Assembly (NCBI RefSeq): GCF_008973665.1
Contig: NZ_WACP01000022.1
Coordinates: 1-64,000 of the forward strand
Source of the DNA: Paenibacillus tengchongensis
GTDB taxonomy: Bacteria > Bacillota > Bacilli > Paenibacillales > Paenibacillaceae
Direction of reading: 5' to 3'
Length of the DNA: 64,000 nt
Shown piece by piece: positions 24,064 to 33,809 of the stretch (within the stretch, counting starts at the first letter, position 1; each line of letters starts with the position of its first letter). The notes under the pieces are model-generated. The model saw nothing but the letters and a program-made list of their open reading frames with translations. It had not been told where the DNA came from and searched no databases. The position numbers were made by a program, and so were the translations under genes.

Positions 24064-24686
24064 TACGCGAACACCTCCTCTACCTTCTGTACTGCTTCCT
24101 TGGTGATGATCAGTTTGTCGTGCGTCAGCACATCAAGAACATTGATGCCGTCGGCTGCTACAAATTTCACTCCAGGGATGTTACGGGCGGAAAGAGCAAC
24201 GTTATCGTCGTAAGCAGGAGCTACAACAAGAGCCTTGCTGCCAACCTTCAGATTGTTCAGAATCGCTACAAAGTCTTTAGTCTTCGGAGCATTCAGTGTC
24301 AGGCTGTCAAGTACGATAATGTCTTGCTCGAGCACTTTCGAGGACAATGCGGACTTGATGGCCAGACGGCGAACTTTCTTAGGCAGTTTCCAGGAATAGC
24401 TGCGTGGTGTTGGTCCGAAGACTACGCCGCCGCCTTTCCATTGCGGAGAACGGATGGAGCCTTGACGAGCGCGACCTGTACCTTTTTGTTTCCAAGGCTT
24501 ACGTCCGCCGCCACGAACTTCAGAACGTCCTTTAACTTTGTGAGTACCGCGGCGCAGGGATGCTCTCTGCAGCAATACAGCTTCATGCATTACATGCACG
24601 TTCGGTTCAACACCGAATACTGTTTCGCTCAGTTCAACTTCGCCCACTTCGTTGCCGCTGATATTGAAAAGTGTTACTTTTGGCAT
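24063..24686 (-). CDS. rplD: 50S ribosomal protein L4
   Basis: A 207-residue L4/uL4. The tunnel-lining loop VRGGGRKPWKQKGTGRARQG is intact, with no macrolide-resistance type change visible. L4 controls the S10 operon in E. coli; in Firmicutes this is not established, which bears on the leader at 25687-25817. Confidence 0.99.
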   Translation of the reverse strand: MPKVTLFNISGNEVGEVELSETVFGVEPNVHVMHEAVLLQRASLRRGTHKVKGRSEVRGGGRKPWKQKGTGRARQGSIRSPQWKGGGVVFGPTPRSYSWKLPKKVRRLAIKSALSSKVLEQDIIVLDSLTLNAPKTKDFVAILNNLKVGSKALVVAPAYDDNVALSARNIPGVKFVAADGINVLDVLTHDKLIITKEAVQKVEEVFA

Positions 24687-24711
24687 TTCATGTTCCTCCT
24701 TTCTGTATTAG

Positions 24712-25335
24712 TTATTTCTTAACGGTTTGTTTCACTTTCACGAAGCTGTTCTTAGGGCCCGGAATTGCGCCTTTAACGAGCAGCACGTTGCGTTCTACGT
24801 CCACGCGGATGATTTCCAGCTTTTGAACCGTTACAGTCGTATGACCCATATGTCCTGGCAGGTGTTTGCCCTTAGGAACACGGTTAGCTTGGATGGAACC
24901 CATGGAACCCGGTCTTCTGTGATAACGGGAACCGTGAGCCATTGGTCCGCGGCTTTGTCCCCAACGCTTGATTACGCCTTGGAAGCCTTTACCCTTGGTT
25001 GTGCCGGTTACGTCAACAAATTCGCCTTCTGCGAAAATGTCAGCCTTCAGCTCTTGTCCAACCTCGAGGGACCCGAGGTCAACACCGCGAATTTCGCGAA
25101 CGTAGCGCTTAGGTGTTGCATTTGCCTTTTTGGCGTGACCTTCTTCAGGCTTATTGGAGCGGCTTACTTTCTTGTCGGAGAAACCGAGCTGAACCGCTTC
25201 GTATCCGTCTGTATTCAGGTCTTTCTTTTGCAGTACCACGCAAGGACCAGCTTCGATAACAGTAACAGCTACTACGTTACCTTCCGGAGTGAACACTTGA
25301 GTCATACCGAGTTTTTTTCCCAAGATACCTTTCAT
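24712..25335 (-). CDS. rplC: 50S ribosomal protein L3
   Basis: A 207-residue L3/uL3, an assembly initiator near the peptidyl transferase centre. MKGILGKKLGMTQVFTPEGN start, the FQGVIKRWGQSRGPMAHGSR block and GHMGHTTVTVQKLEIIRVD. It follows rpsJ by 42 nt. Confidence 0.99.
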   Translation of the reverse strand: MKGILGKKLGMTQVFTPEGNVVAVTVIEAGPCVVLQKKDLNTDGYEAVQLGFSDKKVSRSNKPEEGHAKKANATPKRYVREIRGVDLGSLEVGQELKADIFAEGEFVDVTGTTKGKGFQGVIKRWGQSRGPMAHGSRYHRRPGSMGSIQANRVPKGKHLPGHMGHTTVTVQKLEIIRVDVERNVLLVKGAIPGPKNSFVKVKQTVKK

Positions 25336-25377
25336 GTTGACACCTCTTTTCTTTTCCTAGTTGCTTAAGATTTGAAA

Positions 25378-25686
25378 TTACAGTTTGATTTCGATATCTA
25401 CACCGGACGGCAGGTCCAAGCGCATCAAGGCATCCACAGTTTGTGGTGTCGGATTCACGATGTCGATCAAACGCTTGTGAGTCCGCATTTCAAACTGTTC
25501 ACGGGAATCCTTGTACTTGTGTACCGCGCGGAGAATAGTAATCACTTGCTTCTCGGTTGGCAGCGGGATCGGCCCGGATACGCCTGCACCGGAACGTTTT
25601 GCTGTTTCAACAATTTTCTCTGCGGATTGATCAAGAATTCTGTGGTCGTATGCTTTCAAGCGGATACGAATTTTTTGCTTTGCCAT
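25378..25686 (-). CDS. rpsJ: 30S ribosomal protein S10 (NusE)
   Basis: A 102-residue S10/uS10 that also acts as NusE in antitermination with NusB. MAKQKIRIRLKAYDHRILDQ start, SGPIPLPTEKQVITILRAVH and the C-terminal TPQTVDALMRLDLPSGVDIE. It is the first gene of the S10-spc-alpha superoperon, with its own promoter at 25824-25852 and a 130-nt leader. Confidence 0.99.
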   Translation of the reverse strand: MAKQKIRIRLKAYDHRILDQSAEKIVETAKRSGAGVSGPIPLPTEKQVITILRAVHKYKDSREQFEMRTHKRLIDIVNPTPQTVDALMRLDLPSGVDIEIKL

Positions 25687-25817
25687 TTTAGTCCCTCCTT
25701 CTATCGCCCAATTTATTATCGGACATACTCAGCGAAAATTTTCTAACATCGACCTCATGGCAAAGGGGCCGGGTGTGTCAGTAACCTCTCGCTTCATCGC
25801 AACGTCTCAGAACAACA
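25687..25817 (-). promoter_or_regulatory. S10 operon 5' leader with candidate structured element
   Basis: The approximately 130-nt leader carries a GC-rich block at 25765-25800 (minus strand GCGATGAAGCGAGAGG followed by TTACTGACACACCCGG) that stands out from the A/T-rich flanks. Short complementary arms flank it (around 25741-25750 and 25785-25795). I recall similar text ahead of rpsJ in other Bacilli but cannot verify it. It may be an autoregulatory leader; no ligand protein is assigned. Confidence 0.5.
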
Positions 25818-25823
25818 TTCATT

Positions 25824-25852
25824 ATTATATAGAATAGGCGAATACTTTGCAA
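25824..25852 (-). promoter_or_regulatory. sigma-A promoter of the S10 superoperon
   Basis: Minus strand: TTGCAA (25847-25852), 17-bp spacer, perfect TATAAT (25824-25829). With this promoter the S10 genes are separated from the str genes, which lie beyond the accessory module. Confidence 0.85.
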
Positions 25853-25957
25853 GAGAAATTACAAAAACAATGCATTTTTTTTCAAAAAGCTTACTTGCCG
25901 CTATCCTCAGCATCATTTATCAGCATCGTGTTCCTTCTATTATTATAAGAACGTTTA

Positions 25958-27307
25958 TTACAGGTTCTCCGTCGCTGTTCGGAAGTACTCGGCTGAGGCC
26001 GCTGTTTGAGCGGTGGTACCGCCGATCCCCTCAATCGTCTGGATCAGCGCCTTGATCTCTTCCTCAACAAATACAATTTCCTGCGTACTGCTCTGCAGGG
26101 CACTTACAATGTCAGTGAACATGCGGCTGGTCTCGTCAGATTGTATTTTGCCGCTGCGGGTCAGCTCCTGTACTTTGCGGATCTCCCCAACGACTTGATC
26201 CGTCAGTGTGCCTGACTTGCGGGTCAGTTCACCGATGCGGAATACGGTATTCTTAGTGTCTTCCGCCAGGCGGTTGACTTCTTGGGCCACTACGCTGAAA
26301 CCTCTGCCGTGCTCACCCGCTCTGGCTGCTTCAATGGTGGCATTCAGCGAGAGGATCTTGGTCTGGTCGGCAATTTCCTGAACAGCTGACACGATCTTCT
26401 GAATTTGCCGTGAGGATTGGCTGAGTTCAGTGACCGAACGTTCCATCTCATTGGTACTTTCATAAATCAGTCCGATTTGATCGGAAAGGCCGTCCAGGTA
26501 TTGATGACCGCTGCGGGCAATACCCTGCGACTCTTTGGCCGAAAGGGCCGTGCGCTGGAAGGTATCATTCACCTCATTGCTGCTCGCCACCAGTTGCTCC
26601 ACAGCGGCATTGGTATCCATGCTGAGATCAATCAATTCACCGCTGAATTCGGCGATTTTTTGCTTCAGCTCATTTTTGACGATCAGATATTGCTCTTCTT
26701 TCTCGCGGATATTCTCTTTCTCATACGCTTCAAGTACAAGCTGCTGCTCCAGGTTTAACAGTTTGGTAATAGTCTGCACAACGCGGAGACGCTCATGCTC
26801 TTGCAGGCTCTCTTTATAAATCGCCGTTATAAATACATTTTGCAGGTTCTGAAAAGCGGACAAATACCATTTCGGCTCCAGCCCCACGCGCTTGTGTATT
26901 TTGGCGATATTCAGCCGTTTGGCGATATAGCTCTCATTGATGTCGCCATCAAAGATTTCGATAATATGCTGCTTCAGCGTCTTTTTCAACCGTTCAATGC
27001 TGCTGTGTTCGAGAATAATTGCTTCCAGCTTGTCTACACCCAGTACGGTATTGTAAAACTGGTCTGTAATGTAGTCGATCTCCTGCTCAACGCCCGGTTT
27101 CAGCCTTCTTAGTAAAGCCAAGTCTTCTTCGGTCAGTTCGATCATTCGCATCTGTTCGTTTAGCTCTTCATGCCCCTCCAAGGAATGAAAAGACGGCGTG
27201 GTGATGGGTACAAGCTTCTTGCTGTCCGTTGTGTGAACGGCGGGAGGTTCCTGATGGGCATTTCGAGATACTAAACCATGCATGATTGAAAAAGGACATT
27301 TACCCAT
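25958..27307 (-). CDS. hemAT: globin-coupled heme sensor, HemAT-type aerotaxis transducer
   Basis: A 449-residue soluble chemoreceptor. Residues about 55-205 form a sensor globin; the proximal His is probably His138 in IHKRVGLEPKWY and the distal-pocket Tyr is probably Tyr85. Residues about 215-449 form the methyl-accepting signalling domain with the hairpin tip around QEIADQTKILSLNATIEAAR. No membrane segments are seen, as in B. subtilis HemAT, which binds oxygen and steers aerotaxis through CheA/CheW. An extra ~20-residue N-terminal stretch with Cys/His is present. ATG 27307 follows GGGAGAG. It lies next to an Fnr-type regulator and is unusual inside the ribosomal cluster. Confidence 0.93.
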   Translation of the reverse strand: MGKCPFSIMHGLVSRNAHQEPPAVHTTDSKKLVPITTPSFHSLEGHEELNEQMRMIELTEEDLALLRRLKPGVEQEIDYITDQFYNTVLGVDKLEAIILEHSSIERLKKTLKQHIIEIFDGDINESYIAKRLNIAKIHKRVGLEPKWYLSAFQNLQNVFITAIYKESLQEHERLRVVQTITKLLNLEQQLVLEAYEKENIREKEEQYLIVKNELKQKIAEFSGELIDLSMDTNAAVEQLVASSNEVNDTFQRTALSAKESQGIARSGHQYLDGLSDQIGLIYESTNEMERSVTELSQSSRQIQKIVSAVQEIADQTKILSLNATIEAARAGEHGRGFSVVAQEVNRLAEDTKNTVFRIGELTRKSGTLTDQVVGEIRKVQELTRSGKIQSDETSRMFTDIVSALQSSTQEIVFVEEEIKALIQTIEGIGGTTAQTAASAEYFRTATENL

Positions 27308-27422
27308 ACTTCCACTCTCCCTGAATTCCTAAAAAATAACATCGCAATCTACACACATTCTACCTTAGGGACTAGCAGAAAGTAAAGAATTTTAATTAAA
27401 ATTTTGTTGAAATTTGTTAGAA

Positions 27423-27451
27423 AACATAGGATTTTCGTCTCTATTTGTCGA
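27423..27451 (-). promoter_or_regulatory. candidate hemAT promoter
   Basis: Minus strand: TCGACA (27446-27451), 17-bp spacer, TATGTT (27423-27428), in the 216-bp gap between the Fnr-type gene and hemAT. The same gap holds a 16-nt AT palindrome at 27388-27403, downstream of the promoter. The match is modest; read-through from the Fnr gene is the alternative. Confidence 0.4.
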
Positions 27452-27523
27452 ATTTAAACGTAAAACATACTGAATATTCTAGCTAATTAGGTCTTTTGTA
27501 CCAGGTGAAAGGACTTCCCTTAG

Positions 27524-28234
27524 TTATCCCCTTCCGCACTCCGTCTCCGCCATTTGCTGCAGTGCCTCTATATCCTTTAACTCAATGCGTCTTTGGTGTA
27601 CAGCGATGAGTTTTAAGTCGGCAAATTTGCTTAGCTTGCGGCTGAACGTTTCTGCAGTAGTGCCGATCATGGCGGCTACTTCTTTCTTGGCAGAAGGAAG
27701 CCGGATTTCCGGAACAGGCGGTTGCGCTGTTTCTTTTTCATACAAATGAAGCAGCAGCCTGGCTAAACGCTTTTCTACATCCAGCATCTGCAGCACTCCC
27801 GCTTGTTCTTCCGCGTCATGCAATTGTTTACTTAACGCAAGCAAAAAGTGAAACGACAGCTCCGCATTCTCCCGCAGAAGCGGCAAGAAATCCTCTCTGT
27901 GCAATTGGCATATTAATCCGCTCTTCACCACTTCTGCAGAAACATCACTGGCCTGATGATGAAGCAGGGAATATTGACCGAAGTAGTCCCCGGGGAACAA
28001 TAAGCGCACTAAATGCTGTTTCCCCTCGGGTGTGCTCTGGGTAAGCTTGACCAATCCGCTCTTCACTATAAATAAGGAGTCCGAGAGTTCCCCTTCCCTA
28101 ACGACAAAGCTCCCTTTTTCAACATGAACAGAATCCACCATTTGCTCCACTGCAGCCATGTTCCGGTCATTCAGCAACCGGAATAACGGTACTCCACGGA
28201 CACATGAATGAGAATTGCATGTTGTGCAGACCAT
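27524..28234 (-). CDS. Crp/Fnr-family regulator with FNR-like cysteines
   Basis: A 236-residue regulator: N-terminal Cys cluster (Cys3-x2-Cys6-x4-Cys11), cyclic-nucleotide-binding-type beta-roll (about 15-120) with Cys109, dimer helix (about 125-165) and a winged helix domain. The recognition helix carries E195-T-F-S198-R199, the ExxSR signature of FNR proteins that read TTGAT half-sites. Cys3/6/11 plus Cys109 mirror the four 4Fe-4S ligands of E. coli FNR rather than the C-terminal cluster of B. subtilis Fnr, so an oxygen- or NO-labile cluster is predicted. It diverges from the V4R-cupin pair, whose promoter region holds a perfect FNR box. Confidence 0.85.
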   Translation of the reverse strand: MVCTTCNSHSCVRGVPLFRLLNDRNMAAVEQMVDSVHVEKGSFVVREGELSDSLFIVKSGLVKLTQSTPEGKQHLVRLLFPGDYFGQYSLLHHQASDVSAEVVKSGLICQLHREDFLPLLRENAELSFHFLLALSKQLHDAEEQAGVLQMLDVEKRLARLLLHLYEKETAQPPVPEIRLPSAKKEVAAMIGTTAETFSRKLSKFADLKLIAVHQRRIELKDIEALQQMAETECGRG

Positions 28235-28252
28235 CCGCTCTCCTCCCTTATA

Positions 28253-28281
28253 TAAATAATTTAATTTTAACTTATCAGCAA
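28253..28281 (-). promoter_or_regulatory. candidate promoter of the Fnr-type gene
   Basis: Minus strand: TTGCTG (28276-28281), 17-bp spacer, TATTTA (28253-28258), just upstream of the GGGAGGAG ribosome site. The FNR box lies about 45 bp further upstream, so an effect on this promoter is possible but less direct. Confidence 0.4.
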
Positions 28282-28325
28282 ATCGCTTTCCTCCCAGTGA
28301 TTGCTCTCACTTATTTTGCGAAAAC

Positions 28326-28339
28326 TTGATGCACATCAA
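28326..28339. promoter_or_regulatory. perfect FNR/Anr box
   Basis: TTGAT-GCAC-ATCAA, identical to the FNR consensus TTGAT-N4-ATCAA, and palindromic one base further on each side (CTTGAT...ATCAAG). It lies in the divergent region between the Fnr-type gene and the V4R-cupin pair. The ExxSR recognition helix of the adjacent regulator predicts binding to exactly this site. Confidence 0.85.
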
Positions 28340-28361
28340 GGATTCCACACCTCCGCTCCCT

Positions 28362-28367
28362 CACAAT
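28362..28367 (+). promoter_or_regulatory. candidate -10 box of the FNR-controlled V4R-cupin promoter
   Basis: CACAAT lies so that the start of transcription would fall near 28374, putting the FNR-box centre at about -41.5, the classic class II activation distance, with no -35 hexamer needed. A second candidate, TATACA at 28373-28378, would place the box near -52. Which one is used cannot be told from sequence. Confidence 0.35.
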
Positions 28368-28402
28368 AGGGTTATACAGAGTAATAAGGAGCTGGAACTG
28401 CA

Positions 28403-28852
28403 ATGATGAACTACAATTTTGCCGATATGAAAAAAATGAACCGCCCCGTTCTTGGAGACACTGTCCCGCTGGAATGGTTCCGGACGATCCGTTTGATTGG
28501 TCTGCAGCAGGCATTGCCGCTGGGCGGCAAAGGCACTACCTTGACAATTGGCCGAAAAATCGGCGAAAGTCTGCCGATCACCTCGCTTGAAGAACTGCTG
28601 CAGCTGTTTGAAGAGCTGAAAATTGGAATCCCGCGGATTATTTATGCGGATGAGCATAAGCTGAATATTGCTGTGGAGGACTGTTTCTGTAAAGGTCTGC
28701 CGACCTTGGAAGAGGAGAAAATGATCTGTGATCTGGAGGGAGCCATTCTCGAAGGGGCGCTCACCAAAATTAGAGGCCACCGTGTTACGGTCAGAGAGAT
28801 CAAATGTAATGCGGCGGGCCATGAGCATTGTGAGTACGAGGTAAAATTATAA
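28403..28852 (+). CDS. V4R-domain small-molecule-binding protein
   Basis: A 149-residue soluble protein resembling the V4R (4-vinyl reductase) domain, the ligand-binding module seen in bacteriochlorophyll protein BchJ and in XylR/DmpR sensors. Family marks are the DLEGAILEGAL helix and the C-terminal CNAAGHEHCEYEV segment. Cysteines Cys94, Cys96, Cys109, Cys135 and Cys143 with His140/His142 could bind a metal, Fe-S cluster or heme; this is inference. It is preceded by an FNR box and followed 32 nt later by a cupin gene, so the two form an FNR-controlled operon. Start ATG 28403, after AAGGAG; a second ATG follows at once. Function unknown. Confidence 0.7.
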   Translation: MMNYNFADMKKMNRPVLGDTVPLEWFRTIRLIGLQQALPLGGKGTTLTIGRKIGESLPITSLEELLQLFEELKIGIPRIIYADEHKLNIAVEDCFCKGLPTLEEEKMICDLEGAILEGALTKIRGHRVTVREIKCNAAGHEHCEYEVKL

Positions 28853-28884
28853 TTTCAAATACTATTAGAGGAGCGATTAATATT

Positions 28885-29226
28885 ATGGACAAGAAAACAG
28901 TTCAAGAAGCTGTGGAATACCGGGAAGAGCGTCTTACGAAGAAGATCCTATTCCAAAAAGGGGACAGTGTGGCCTTTGTCCTGAACCTGGTTCCCGGACA
29001 AGAGCTGCCGGCACATCAGCATCCTGGATCGGATGTATATATTCTTTGCCTCAAGGGAAACGGGACGATTCAAGTGAATGATGCAGAGGAAGCCTTCAGC
29101 GAAGGAGAAGTTATTCACGTGGCAGGAGACGAAAGATTTTCTTACCGCAACAGCGGTGAAGAGCCTGCAAGCTTATACGTGGTGCTCGCCAAGATTCCGA
29201 GTCCAGAGTATGCCCGGGAAGTGTAA
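28885..29226 (+). CDS. small cupin-domain protein
   Basis: A 113-residue single-domain cupin. Motif 1 is LPAHQHPGSDVYILCLKGNG: His44 and His46 are present but the usual Glu is Asp50. In motif 2 (EGEVIHVAGDERFSYRN) the usual His position is Arg84. Two of the four standard metal ligands are therefore changed, so it may bind a metal differently or act as a non-catalytic binding protein. It follows the V4R gene in the same operon and ends before a bidirectional terminator shared with tuf. The substrate cannot be told. Confidence 0.85.
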   Translation: MDKKTVQEAVEYREERLTKKILFQKGDSVAFVLNLVPGQELPAHQHPGSDVYILCLKGNGTIQVNDAEEAFSEGEVIHVAGDERFSYRNSGEEPASLYVVLAKIPSPEYAREV

Positions 29227-29250
29227 AGCGAACTATGTAGTAAAACAACA

Positions 29251-29280
29251 ACAAGGCCCCTTCGATCGAAGGGGCCTTGT
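29251..29280. terminator. bidirectional terminator between cupin gene and tuf
   Basis: A 30-nt perfect palindrome (CAAGGCCCCTTC arm from 29252) forming a 12-13-bp GC-rich hairpin. On the minus strand it is followed by a U-rich stretch (TTGTTGTTTT), so it ends the str operon after tuf; on the plus strand it can end the V4R-cupin transcript. Confidence 0.88.
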
Positions 29281-29318
29281 CCTATTAATATGGAGCTATC
29301 CTCGCGGATAGAGCCGTA

Positions 29319-30509
29319 TTATTTTTGGATGGATGCTACAGTACCGGCGCCAACTGTACGGCCACCTTCACGAATGGAGAACTTAGTTCCTTCTTCGATC
29401 GCGATTGGCGAGATCAGTTGAACAGTTACGGTGATGTTGTCACCAGGCATAACCATTTCAGTACCTTCTGGCAGGTTGATGATACCAGTTACGTCAGTTG
29501 TACGGAAGTAGAACTGTGGACGGTATCCAGTGAAGAAAGGCTTATGACGGCCACCTTCTTCTTTAGTCAGAACGTAGATCTGTGCAGTGAACTCAGTGTG
29601 TGGGTTAACGGAGTTCGGCTTTGCAAGAACTTGACCGCGTTCGATCTGGTTACGGTCTACACCGCGCAGCAGGGCGCCGATGTTGTCGCCAGCTTGAGCG
29701 GAATCCAGCAATTTACGGAACATTTCAACGCCCGTAACGACGGATTTCTTCTTGTCTTCGTGGATACCAACGATTTCGACTTCTTCGCCAACTTTAACTG
29801 TTCCGCGTTCTACACGGCCAGTTGCCACGGTACCGCGGCCAGTGATGGAGAATACGTCTTCGACTGGCATCAGGAAAGGCTTGTCAGTGTCACGTTCTGG
29901 CAGTGGGATGTAAGTGTCGATAGTTTCGAACATTTCGACAATCTTGTTAGCCCATTCGCCGTCTGGGTTCTGCAGCGCTTCACGAGCGGAACCGCGAACG
30001 ATTGGAGTGTCGTCGCCTGGGAATTCGTATTCGTTCAGCAGGTCGCGAACTTCCATTTCAACCAGTTCCAGGAGCTCTTCGTCTTCAACCATGTCGCATT
30101 TGTTCAGGAATACGACGATGTAAGGAACGCCTACCTGACGGGACAGCAGGATGTGCTCGCGAGTCTGTGGCATTGGGCCGTCAGCTGCGGATACAACCAG
30201 GATCGCTCCGTCCATTTGGGCAGCGCCGGTGATCATGTTTTTAACATAGTCGGCGTGTCCAGGGCAGTCTACGTGTGCGTAGTGACGAGCTGGAGTTTCA
30301 TATTCAACGTGTGCGGTGGAGATAGTAATACCGCGTTCGCGTTCTTCTGGAGCTTTGTCGATTTGGTCGAATGCTACAGCAGCACCGCCGTATTTCTTGG
30401 ACAGTACAGTTGTGATTGCAGCAGTCAGAGTCGTTTTACCATGGTCGACGTGACCGATAGTACCGATGTTAACGTGCGGTTTATTACGTTCAAACTTTGC
30501 CTTTGCCAT
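29319..30509 (-). CDS. tuf: elongation factor Tu
   Basis: A 396-residue GTPase that brings aminoacyl-tRNA to the ribosome. G1 GHVDHGKT (about residues 19-26), DCPGHADYVKNM (G3), NKCDMVED (G4) and the GSAREAL region (G5) are all present, with the two beta-barrel domains. It is the last gene of the str operon, 104 nt after fusA, and ends in the palindromic terminator at 29251-29280 rather than leading into rpsJ. Confidence 0.99.
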   Translation of the reverse strand: MAKAKFERNKPHVNIGTIGHVDHGKTTLTAAITTVLSKKYGGAAVAFDQIDKAPEERERGITISTAHVEYETPARHYAHVDCPGHADYVKNMITGAAQMDGAILVVSAADGPMPQTREHILLSRQVGVPYIVVFLNKCDMVEDEELLELVEMEVRDLLNEYEFPGDDTPIVRGSAREALQNPDGEWANKIVEMFETIDTYIPLPERDTDKPFLMPVEDVFSITGRGTVATGRVERGTVKVGEEVEIVGIHEDKKKSVVTGVEMFRKLLDSAQAGDNIGALLRGVDRNQIERGQVLAKPNSVNPHTEFTAQIYVLTKEEGGRHKPFFTGYRPQFYFRTTDVTGIINLPEGTEMVMPGDNITVTVQLISPIAIEEGTKFSIREGGRTVGAGTVASIQK

Positions 30510-30613
30510 TTGAACAGTTCCTCCTTATAATGGGGTTTCTTTATTTTAGAAGCCGCGCCGGCTCTAATTCTGAGTTGACTGAGTGGAGGCGCCGGGCAGC
30601 GAGTGAAACGTTA

Positions 30614-32692
<2,079 letters not shown>

Positions 32693-32739
32693 GAATTGGG
32701 TCTCCCTTCAAAATATAAGTTAGTTGAAACAGCTTAATC

Positions 32740-33210
32740 CTACCAGCGGTAGTGTGCGAACGCCTTGTTGGCTTCAGCCATCTTGTGCGTGTCTTCGCGT
32801 TTTTTAACGGAAGCGCCTGTGTTGTTGGAAGCATCGATAATCTCAGCCGCCAAACGCTCTTCCATGGTCTTCTCGCCGCGGTTGCGGGAGTAGTTCACGA
32901 GCCAACGTAATCCGAGAGCAGTACGTCTCTCTGGCTTAACCTCGATTGGTACTTGGTAGTTGGCACCGCCGACACGACGAGCTTTAACTTCCAATACCGG
33001 CATGATATTCTTGATGGCTGCTTCGAAAACTTCCATCGGATCTTTACCCGTACGCTCTTGAATCAGTTTGAACGAATTGTACAGAATGCTTTGAGCGACA
33101 CCTCTCTTGCCATCCAGCATAATGCGGTTGATCAAACGAGTAACCAACTTGCTATTATAAACCGGATCCGGCAGTACGTCTCTCTTAGTCACTGGACCTT
33201 TGCGTGGCAT
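32740..33210 (-). CDS. rpsG: 30S ribosomal protein S7
   Basis: A 156-residue S7/uS7, the organiser of the 30S head at the E site. MPRKGPVTKRDVLPDPVYNS start, GGANYQVPIEVKPERRTALG and NNTGASVKKREDTHKMAEAN. In E. coli S7 autoregulates the str operon; no such site was sought here. It follows rpsL by 46 nt. Confidence 0.99.
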   Translation of the reverse strand: MPRKGPVTKRDVLPDPVYNSKLVTRLINRIMLDGKRGVAQSILYNSFKLIQERTGKDPMEVFEAAIKNIMPVLEVKARRVGGANYQVPIEVKPERRTALGLRWLVNYSRNRGEKTMEERLAAEIIDASNNTGASVKKREDTHKMAEANKAFAHYRW

Positions 33211-33256
33211 GGATATCCCCCTTTCTTGAATGAATGGTTCTCATAATGTTTGTTGC

Positions 33257-33676
<420 letters not shown>

Positions 33677-33809
33677 TGTAGTGCCACCCCCTTCCTGAAA
33701 TAATCATCCATTTACGAACTTTAAGTCCACAGACCCAGGTGGTTCATAAAAAGACAAATGAAAAGTTTTTGCTGCCGGGACAACCCCCGGTACAAAAACG
33801 TTCCTGTCG

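Noticed and set aside
27429..27470. Sigma-D-like motif (TAAA then GACGAAAA) before hemAT
   Set aside because: B. subtilis hemAT is sigma-D dependent, so it was looked for. The spacing is about 13 bp instead of 15 and only five of eight -10 bases match; a sigma-A reading is at least as good.
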